Made by a program: the position numbers and the translations under genes. From positions 1 to 9,515 of the forward strand of contig CAZAJN010000072.1 in assembly GCA_964485555.1 (NCBI GenBank): a stretch of DNA of 9,515 nucleotides, written 5' to 3'. Below the pieces are notes generated by a model. The model worked only from the letters and a program-made list of their open reading frames with translations. It did no database searches and was not told the origin of the DNA. Within the stretch, counting starts at the first letter, position 1, and each line of letters begins with the position of its first letter. This DNA is from GWC2-37-8 sp964485555 (GTDB lineage Bacteria > Patescibacteriota > Minisyncoccia > Moranbacterales > GWC2-37-73). Below, piece by piece: positions 4,046 through 9,515 of this stretch.

Positions 4046-6694
4046 ATGAAAGAACTTCCAAAAATTTACGAACCACAGAAAATTGAAGATGAAATCTACG
4101 CTAAATGGGAAAAAAGCGGATTTTTTAATCCTGACAATATCAAATCAAGTGAAAAATATTGCAACGTTCTCCCACCACCAAATGCCAATGGCGAGCTTCA
4201 CATAGGGCACGCTAGTGGCTACACCATCATGGACATATTCGGTCGCTATGCCCGTATGAATGGCAAAAAAACACTTCTTCTTCCAGGCAAAGATCATGCA
4301 GGAATCCAAACGCAGGTTGTTTTTGAAAAAATTATAGAAAAGGAAAAGGGACTTAGTCGCAATGAAATCGGACGCGAAGATTTTTACCAACAAACTTACG
4401 AGTTCTGCACCGATCGCGCAAATTACATGAGAAGCCAAGAGAAAAAAATTGGAATCGCTGCGGATTGGTCGCGAGAAAAATTTACGCTTGATCCGGACGT
4501 TTTGAAGATCGCCATGGAGACTTTTGTGAAAATGCACGATGACGGGCTGATTTATAAAGGCAAACGTATCATCAACTGGTGTCCGCGCTGCGCCACCGCT
4601 CTTTCTGATGTGGAAGTGCTGCACAAAGACACGCCTGGAAAATTATATTTCATCAAATATCCCATTGAAAATTCAGACGAATTCATCACTGTCGCAACAA
4701 CCAGACCCGAAACGATGCTTGGCGACACCGCTGTAGCTGTAAATCCTGATGATGTCAGATACACCGGACTGGTTGGAAAAAATATTATCCTACCCCTTCA
4801 AAACACTGTCATCCCCATCATTGCCGACAAGCGCATTGATCTTACTTTTGGAACAGGCGCAGTGAAAATCACACCTTCACATGATCCTCTTGATTGGCAA
4901 ATTGGAAAAGATCACAAGCTGGAAGAAATTCAGATCATAGATGAAAAAGCGCAAATCACTGAAAGAGGTGGAAAATATGCAGGGATGTCAGCAGCGGAAG
5001 CTAGAGAGGAAATAATCTCAGACTTGCAAAAAATAAATCTGTTGGACAAAATTGAAGATCTGTCGCACGCAGTTTCAATTTGCGAAAGATGCAAGACTAT
5101 CATCGAACCATTGACCTCGAGCCAGTGGTTCATCAATGTTGATGCGGAAAAATATTCATTGAAAAATGAAGCCAAAAAAGCTATCAAGCAAGAATTGATA
5201 GAGGTTTTTCCAAGCAATTTCAAAAAGAGTCTTATTGATTGGTTTGATAATATGCGCGATTGGTGCATTAGTCGCCAGATTTGGTGGGGGCCACAATTTC
5301 CTGTTTGGTATTGCGATAATTGTTCGGAAGAGAAATATATCGTTTCACTTGAAAAGCCCTCCGAATGCCCACACTGCCACAGCACAAAGCTGACACAAGA
5401 TGAAAACACCTTTGACACCTGGTTCACATCCGGACAATGGGCATACACCACACTCAAAGCGCACGGCGATGACTTTGATTTCTATCCTTCTGACATGATG
5501 ATCATGGGGCGAGATCTTCTTTTCTTCTGGTCATCCAGAATGATCATGATGAGCCTCTACAAAAATGGCCAAGTTCCTTTCAAGAATTTATTCTTCACTG
5601 GTCTCGTGCGCGACAAAGACGGACACAAATTCTCCAAATCAAGAGGAAACGGGATTGATCCTTTGCTGATGATTGATAAATTCGGAGCTGACGCCCTTCG
5701 TATGAGCCTTATCATGGACAGCGCACCCGGACAGGACTCCAGGCTTTACGAAGAAAAAATTGAGACTTTCAGAAATTTCGCCAACAAGCTTTGGAACATT
5801 TCGCGCTTCTGTTTGACGCAGGAAAATTTCAAACTGATTGAAAAAATATCCAATGAAGATATCAAATCAGATGCAGACAAATGGATTGTTCAAAACTTAT
5901 ACCAAACAATATCTGAAGTCACCGGCTTATTTGAAAAAAAACAAATTGCGCTAGCAGCCAATACCTTGAAAACTTTCACCTGGGACACCTTTGCTGATTG
6001 GTATGTTGAGATTCATAAGCAGGAAAAAAATACGGTTATTCTTGGACATGTGCTGGACAGAATTCTGAGACTTTGGCATCCATTCATGCCATTCATCACT
6101 GAAAATATTTGGGAAATTGCTGATCAGGAAAAAATGCTCATGATTTCCAAGTGGCCAACCGAACAATTGCACCATGAAAATCCGTCAATGGAAAACATGA
6201 ATTTTGTTCTTATCAAATCAATGATTGAAGAGATCAGGAAAACAAGACAAGAAAACAGCATTGATCCAGGGAAAAAGATTTCCATCGTCATAGATGTCAC
6301 AAATGCAAACATACAGTCTTCAAGCAAGAATGGGGTTGTTGAATTTATTGGGCGAAATGAACAACTCATCAAAAACCTCCGAACTGGTGTAGAAAAAATA
6401 ACCATTGTTTCAGCTGAAGAGAAGTTTGAAAACGTTGTGGCAACAAATCCCCTGCTTGGAATAAATACCTACATCTTGATGGAAGGACTTATTGATACTG
6501 AAAAAGAAAAAGAACGCATCGGAAAAGAAATTGAAAACATTGAAAAATTCGTTTCAGGTTTGGAAGGCAGGCTTGGCAATAAGGAATTTGTTGCCAAGGC
6601 TCCTGAGCAAGTCATTGCTCAGCAGCGAGAAAGTCTCGCCAAAAAGCAGGCTGAGTTAAGCGAATTAAAAAAGCATCTTGAGTCACTAAAGTAA
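4046..6694 (+). CDS. valS: Valine--tRNA ligase
   Basis: It charges tRNA-Val with valine and edits misactivated threonine; it acts in the cytoplasm. At 882 aa the length is normal for bacterial ValRS. In order: class I signature PPPNANGELHIGH with HIGH at 52-55; LPGKDHAGIQTQ typical of ValRS; WCPRC (179-182); an editing (CP1) domain with TTRPETMLGDTAVAVNPDD and FGTGAVKITPSHDP; cysteine pairs C346/C349, C423/C426 and C441/C444 that could bind zinc; WISRQ-type CISRQIWWGPQFPVW; the catalytic loop KFSKS at 528-532 (usual KMSKS); the anticodon-binding helical domain; and a C-terminal coiled coil from about 812 (DTEKEKERIGKEIENIEKF...), the tRNA-binding arm of ValRS. The ATG at 4046 has no Shine-Dalgarno and follows a repeat block 157 nt after tsaD. 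The next gene lies 59 nt downstream. Identity is secure. Confidence 0.97.
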   Translation: MKELPKIYEPQKIEDEIYAKWEKSGFFNPDNIKSSEKYCNVLPPPNANGELHIGHASGYTIMDIFGRYARMNGKKTLLLPGKDHAGIQTQVVFEKIIEKEKGLSRNEIGREDFYQQTYEFCTDRANYMRSQEKKIGIAADWSREKFTLDPDVLKIAMETFVKMHDDGLIYKGKRIINWCPRCATALSDVEVLHKDTPGKLYFIKYPIENSDEFITVATTRPETMLGDTAVAVNPDDVRYTGLVGKNIILPLQNTVIPIIADKRIDLTFGTGAVKITPSHDPLDWQIGKDHKLEEIQIIDEKAQITERGGKYAGMSAAEAREEIISDLQKINLLDKIEDLSHAVSICERCKTIIEPLTSSQWFINVDAEKYSLKNEAKKAIKQELIEVFPSNFKKSLIDWFDNMRDWCISRQIWWGPQFPVWYCDNCSEEKYIVSLEKPSECPHCHSTKLTQDENTFDTWFTSGQWAYTTLKAHGDDFDFYPSDMMIMGRDLLFFWSSRMIMMSLYKNGQVPFKNLFFTGLVRDKDGHKFSKSRGNGIDPLLMIDKFGADALRMSLIMDSAPGQDSRLYEEKIETFRNFANKLWNISRFCLTQENFKLIEKISNEDIKSDADKWIVQNLYQTISEVTGLFEKKQIALAANTLKTFTWDTFADWYVEIHKQEKNTVILGHVLDRILRLWHPFMPFITENIWEIADQEKMLMISKWPTEQLHHENPSMENMNFVLIKSMIEEIRKTRQENSIDPGKKISIVIDVTNANIQSSSKNGVVEFIGRNEQLIKNLRTGVEKITIVSAEEKFENVVATNPLLGINTYILMEGLIDTEKEKERIGKEIENIEKFVSGLEGRLGNKEFVAKAPEQVIAQQRESLAKKQAELSELKKHLESLK

Positions 6695-6713
6695 AAATAG
6701 CAACTTACGGATG

Positions 6714-6747
6714 GGTTCGCAGATTCGCATTCATTCGTAGGTTCGTA
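6714..6747. repeat. ggttcg/attcg degenerate repeats before the PrsW-like gene
   Basis: GGTTCGCA (6714-6721), ATTCGC (6723-6728), ATTCGT (6733-6738) and GGTTCGTA (6740-6747) fill most of the 59-nt gap. They are the same style as the block upstream of valS, and there is no ribosome binding site or clear promoter within them. Confidence 0.45.
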
Positions 6748-6753
6748 TCGGTT

Positions 6754-7332
6754 ATGCGACAACTCGAATCTTTTTTCTGGGGAATCATTGCGGCTTTGGG
6801 AGCTCTCATGGTCCAGCTCCTGATCCTTATAGGCTATTCTGCCAGCAAAAATCCAGCAGCAGAAATAACGTTTTCGGAACTCTTCCTTTTGCCAGGTTTT
6901 GTCATCGCAGCAGCTTTTGTCGAAGAATCATTCAAATATCTGATCATCTCAAAAAGAATAGAAACATATTCCCTTGAAAAATCTTTCGTGGTGAACTCAT
7001 TGTTTGTGGGACTTGGATTTGCAGTCGCTGAATTCCTGTTGCTTTTCAGTTCAGCTGCTTTGCCAGACAGGCAGATACTGACCGAGTTAGCAATCATACA
7101 CGTTGGAATTGCCGGCATCATAGGATATCTGGTGGCCATCAAAAATCCCAAGAAATTTTCCTCTTTCCTTCATATAGTTATGCTTGCAACAATTTTGCAT
7201 AGCAGTTATAATTTTCTGGTCCAAAAGAGGGATTTTTTTCAGAACTATCTGATTCTTTTGCTCCTGGGTTTTGTCATTGTCGCCAATATTTTCAATATTC
7301 TCAGAATCAGGCGCAAACTTGCACAAGACTAG
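6754..7332 (+). CDS. PrsW/CAAX-protease (Abi) superfamily integral membrane protein
   Basis: A probable membrane-embedded glutamic-type protease. The 192-aa product is mostly hydrophobic, with about six spans (roughly 8-28, 43-56, 79-100, 111-128, 138-156, 165-184). The expected catalytic elements are in order: EExxK at 57-61 (EESFK), FxxxE ending at E93 (FAVAE), an isolated H116 in a helix (IIHVGIAG), and HxxxN at 149-153 (HSSYN), which corresponds to the family's HxxxD/N. This order and spacing are why the family is called. Known relatives include PrsW, which cleaves an anti-sigma factor at site 1 in Bacillus, and CAAX prenyl proteases. An ECF sigma gene lies about 4 kb away, but no anti-sigma substrate is present here, so a functional link is only a suggestion. 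There is no Shine-Dalgarno. The gap to valS is 59 nt, so read-through expression is likely. Confidence 0.8.
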   Translation: MRQLESFFWGIIAALGALMVQLLILIGYSASKNPAAEITFSELFLLPGFVIAAAFVEESFKYLIISKRIETYSLEKSFVVNSLFVGLGFAVAEFLLLFSSAALPDRQILTELAIIHVGIAGIIGYLVAIKNPKKFSSFLHIVMLATILHSSYNFLVQKRDFFQNYLILLLLGFVIVANIFNILRIRRKLAQD

Positions 7333-7347
7333 AAAACGTCATATACT
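7319..7347 (+). promoter_or_regulatory. Candidate promoter of the hsp20 gene
   Basis: TTGCAC (7319-7324), a 17-bp spacer, then TATACT (7342-7347). The -10 is five of six to consensus; the -35 matches mainly in TTG. It overlaps the end of the preceding gene and would give a leader of about 90 nt. No CIRCE-type (TTAGCACTC) operator is visible. Confidence 0.45.
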
Positions 7348-7401
7348 GTAGTCATAGTGCAACCATGTTGAATTTTAAAAATTAATCCAATAGAAAATTA
7401 A

Positions 7402-7430
7402 CAGGAAATAAGCAATCGCCTTTATTTCTG
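7402..7430 (+). promoter_or_regulatory. Hairpin in the hsp20 leader (possible RNA thermometer)
   Basis: GAAATAA (7405-7411) pairs perfectly with TTATTTC (7422-7428). The outer CA/TG pairs add two more across a bulged G. The AU-rich stem ends 14 bases before the ATG and encloses the only AGGA in the leader. That AGGA lies 39 nt from the ATG, too far to be its ribosome binding site, so a thermosensor role is speculative. Confidence 0.3.
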
Positions 7431-7444
7431 ATAAAAATATCATT

Positions 7445-7957
7445 ATGCTAAAAACAAAAAAATCTTTTTTCGAACGTGTGACAGGTGCAACTTCCATAGA
7501 TCCAAATGACCAGCGTGAACCATCGATGCCGATTTTTTCTGAGGAAGAAGAAACGGAAATGATCATGCATGCGCAACCGCAAAGAAGCATCTATGTGGAA
7601 GAGGAGGAAAATTTCTCAAGTGATGCAGAGGGACAACTTACAATCGATGTATATCAGACAGACGGTGAGGTTGTCATCAAATCCACCATCGCAGGTGTCA
7701 AACCTGAGGATTTGGATGTTTCCATCAACAATGACATGGTCACCATCAAGGGTGAGCGAAAGAATGAAGAAGTTGTCAGCTCCGATAACTACTACTACCA
7801 GGAGTGCTATTGGGGACATTTTTCTCGCAGCGTGGTTTTGCCTATTGATATCATTTCTGACAAAGCTGAAGCCGCTCTTAAAAATGGAATCCTCACCATC
7901 AGACTTCCAAAAGCTGACACTACGAAAATCAAAAGAATCCAAGTAAGAGGATTCTAA
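7445..7957 (+). CDS. Hsp20 / alpha-crystallin family small heat-shock protein
   Basis: An ATP-independent holdase that keeps unfolding proteins soluble; it acts in the cytoplasm as oligomers. The 170-aa product has an acidic, probably disordered N-terminus (residues 1-60 with EEEETE and EEEEN runs), then an alpha-crystallin domain at about 62-156: LTIDVYQTDGEVVIKSTIAG, VKPEDLDVSINNDMVTIKGE, and the family signature AxxxNGxL as ALKNGILTIRLPKA. It ends with an IxI/V motif (IQV at 165-167) that docks onto neighbouring dimers. Its own candidate promoter, an AU-rich leader hairpin and a large downstream terminator make it a monocistronic unit. The ATG has no Shine-Dalgarno; an extended TGATAAAAA box seven bases before it could alternatively be a -10 for a leaderless message. 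Family identity is secure. Confidence 0.95.
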   Translation: MLKTKKSFFERVTGATSIDPNDQREPSMPIFSEEEETEMIMHAQPQRSIYVEEEENFSSDAEGQLTIDVYQTDGEVVIKSTIAGVKPEDLDVSINNDMVTIKGERKNEEVVSSDNYYYQECYWGHFSRSVVLPIDIISDKAEAALKNGILTIRLPKADTTKIKRIQVRGF

Positions 7958-7959
7958 GA

Positions 7960-8045
7960 CAGCTTCTTCGCTTTTTAGCTTCTTAGGAAAAAATACCAAC
8001 AAAAACATTTCGATTAATCGAAATGTTTTTGTTTCTAAGAAGCTG
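7960..8045. terminator. Large nested palindrome, probable bidirectional terminator after hsp20
   Basis: The core (8000-8031) is a perfect 32-nt palindrome: CAAAAACATTTCGATT followed by its exact reverse complement, ending in TTTTTG and then TTT. The outer arms are AGCTTCTTAG (7977-7986) and CTAAGAAGCT (8035-8044). A second upstream copy, CAGCTTCTT (7960-7968), can instead pair with AAGAAGCTG (8037-8045), so two exclusive outer stems exist. It starts two bases after the hsp20 stop. Confidence 0.75.
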
Positions 8046-8052
8046 CTTGGCC

Positions 8053-8081
8053 TTGATATAGATTTAAATATGAAGTATGCT
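8053..8081 (+). promoter_or_regulatory. Candidate promoter for the VanW gene, implying a near-leaderless transcript
   Basis: TTGATA (8053-8058, five of six to consensus), a 17-bp spacer, then TATGCT (8076-8081, four of six). The expected start of transcription (about 8088-8089) coincides with the ATG at 8089. It lies just after the hsp20 terminator, where a new promoter is needed. Confidence 0.4.
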
Positions 8082-8088
8082 TAATCGT

Positions 8089-9378
8089 ATGAAAAAGAGT
8101 ACATATTTTTTATCTTTCATATTGCTTTTTGCCATTACGCAAAAAGCCTTAGGAGCCACCCCATTAAATAATGAGGCTATTAATACTGATCAGAAATCGC
8201 TAACCATAACAGTTGATCAATTTTCAGAAGTTATTCCATCCTCCACCCTTGAAAACTGGACCCAACACAAAAATTCCCTGTATTTGTCATCTTCGAAACT
8301 TAGCGAGTTTGAAAACATCCTTTATTGTCCTGTGAATGAAATATTCTGCCAACTGACTCTCACAAAAATGCAGAGACAAAAAATCCGATTGGATGAGAAT
8401 ATTTCCGTGGATTCTGACGCGATCAGGTCTTACGTTGAAGATTTGGCCAGAAAGGTCAACCGCGATCCGGCTGACGCTAAATTCAAAGTTGAAAATGGTA
8501 TTGTCGGAACTTTTGAAGAAGCGCGCAGTGGGATCAGCTTGGACATAGAAAAAAGTACGGGAGTTATTTCTGACGCCATAACTAAAGAGCTGCTAGCTGC
8601 GACGCTTCCTTTTGAATCCATAAAGCCTGAGGTGAACTATGCCGACATAAACAACATGGGAATTTCAGCTTTGATTGGGGAGGGAACTTCCAACTTCAAA
8701 GGCTCACCTGCTAATCGGATCCATAACATCAAGGTTGCCACCGAAAGATACAACGGATTACTCATCAAGCCAGGCGAGGAATTCTCCTTTGTTAAACATC
8801 TGGGCGAAGTTGATGGAGAGCATGGATATCTTCCAGAACTTGTCATCAAGAAAAACGTCACGGAAGCTGAATTTGGCGGAGGAATTTGTCAGGTGTCATC
8901 AACAGCTTTCAGGGCTGCGATATATTCGGGCATGGAAATCACTGCCAGGCGCAATCATGCCTATCCTGTTTCCTACTACAACCCGCAAGGCATGGATGCT
9001 AGCGTCTATGTTCCAAATCCAGACATGAGATTCATAAACAACACCCCGGGCTATATCCTGATTCAAACAAAAATCGAAGGCACACAGCTTACTTTCTCTT
9101 TCTATGGAACGGATGATGGACGCTCAATCAAGGTGGATGGACCAAGAATCATCGAGAAACAACCGGATGGCTCGCTTAAGGCTACCTTCACTCAGACGGT
9201 ATTGGACAAGGATGGCAAAGAACTGATTAATGATGTTTTCAACAGTTCTTACGACTCCCCATATCGTTATCCCCATCCAGGTGGACCTGTTTTGACAACC
9301 AAACCAGCCAATTGGTCCAGTGAGGAGTGGAAAGCCTACAAAAAAATGGCCAAAGAGGCGGCCAAGGCGACTCAATAG
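8089..9378 (+). CDS. Secreted or anchored VanW-domain protein with N-terminal peptidoglycan-binding-like region (YoaR type)
   Basis: The exact role of VanW domains is unknown; they occur in cell-wall-associated proteins, including one in some vancomycin-resistance clusters. The product starts MKKSTYFLSFILLFAI...ALGA, a signal peptide with probable cleavage after ALGA, so it is exported. Residues about 90-175 resemble the peptidoglycan-binding-like domain found before VanW in YoaR-type proteins (DSDAIRSYVEDLARKVNRDPADAKF, ARSGISLDIEKS). The VanW domain spans about 195-330: NRIHNIKVATERYNGLLIKPGEEFSF, FGGGICQVSSTAFRAAI, NHAYPVSYY, MDASVYVPNPDMRFINNT. A beta-rich tail (TFTQTVLDKDGKELI) ends with PHPGGP and a K/A-rich C-terminus. 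C80 and C87 could form a disulfide. An ATG at 8077 adds MLNR; 8089 is preferred because 8077 lies inside the candidate -10. No Shine-Dalgarno is seen. Confidence 0.9.
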   Translation: MKKSTYFLSFILLFAITQKALGATPLNNEAINTDQKSLTITVDQFSEVIPSSTLENWTQHKNSLYLSSSKLSEFENILYCPVNEIFCQLTLTKMQRQKIRLDENISVDSDAIRSYVEDLARKVNRDPADAKFKVENGIVGTFEEARSGISLDIEKSTGVISDAITKELLAATLPFESIKPEVNYADINNMGISALIGEGTSNFKGSPANRIHNIKVATERYNGLLIKPGEEFSFVKHLGEVDGEHGYLPELVIKKNVTEAEFGGGICQVSSTAFRAAIYSGMEITARRNHAYPVSYYNPQGMDASVYVPNPDMRFINNTPGYILIQTKIEGTQLTFSFYGTDDGRSIKVDGPRIIEKQPDGSLKATFTQTVLDKDGKELINDVFNSSYDSPYRYPHPGGPVLTTKPANWSSEEWKAYKKMAKEAAKATQ

Positions 9379-9515
9379 GAACTAGATTTTTATTGGATTT
9401 TTTTGCCATTTTAGAAGGCGCTATAGATCATAATTAAAGGTTACCGAAATATATTGGCGAATTTTCAGAATTTTTCATTTGAGTCACCGAAACTTCTTTG
9501 TATATCGTAAAGCTT
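9379..9515. other. Non-coding AT-rich tail of the window
   Basis: No gene. T-rich stretches follow the VanW stop, but no strong hairpin precedes them, so no terminator is called. GTTACCGAAA (9440-9449) and GTCACCGAAA (9483-9492) form a near-perfect direct repeat with a 43-bp period. Confidence 0.4.

Noticed and set aside
4930..5457. 175-codon minus-strand frame opposite valS
   Set aside because: A shadow of the strongly conserved ValRS coding frame; its product has no recognisable features and no start signal.
7333..7444. CIRCE/HrcA operator before hsp20
   Set aside because: No TTAGCACTC-N9-GAGTGCTAA or close variant is present in the leader.

Overview
The window looks like chromosomal DNA of a Candidate Phyla Radiation (Patescibacteria) bacterium, of the Parcubacteria/Moranbacteria kind. 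This is inferred from three things. The universal gene tsaD carries short low-complexity inserts of the 'caaatcccaaat' / 'ccagatacaaaatac' type. The gaps before valS and before the next gene hold degenerate 'attcgc / ggattagcat / ggttcgta' repeats plus a CCGGCAGG-type hairpin. Most genes lack a visible Shine-Dalgarno sequence. No 16S gene or other firm taxonomic marker is present, so the lineage is a judgement from style.

Layout. 1-431: no gene; a tRNA-3'-end-like sequence at the left edge (minus strand), several strong inverted repeats, then a good sigma70-type promoter. 432-1194: a compact two-gene plus-strand unit (a 175-aa helical protein of unknown function and a 70-aa single-span membrane protein), both with near-perfect Shine-Dalgarno sequences and closed by a strong intrinsic terminator. 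1271-1791: a probable gene remnant, a GC-rich palindromic patch, a 40-bp tandem repeat and a 120-nt purine tract. 1792-2439 (minus): an ECF-type sigma factor with no adjacent anti-sigma gene. It is divergent from tsaD (2654-3889, plus), and the gap between them carries three iterated operator-like units. Then follow valS (4046-6694), a PrsW/CAAX-protease-like integral membrane protein (6754-7332), a small heat-shock protein of the Hsp20 family (7445-7957) with its own promoter and a large palindromic terminator, and a secreted VanW-domain protein (8089-9378).

How the genes relate. tsaD and valS both serve translation accuracy (tRNA t6A modification and valine charging). The PrsW-like protein, Hsp20 and VanW protein belong to envelope and stress biology, and a regulator of the ECF class sits nearby. 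No direct regulatory link can be shown from the sequence. The least explained part is the 432-1194 cassette: its initiation signals and base composition differ from the rest, and it lies between structured, repeat-like sequences and a possible tRNA attachment remnant. It is the best candidate here for an undescribed, possibly transferred, small module.
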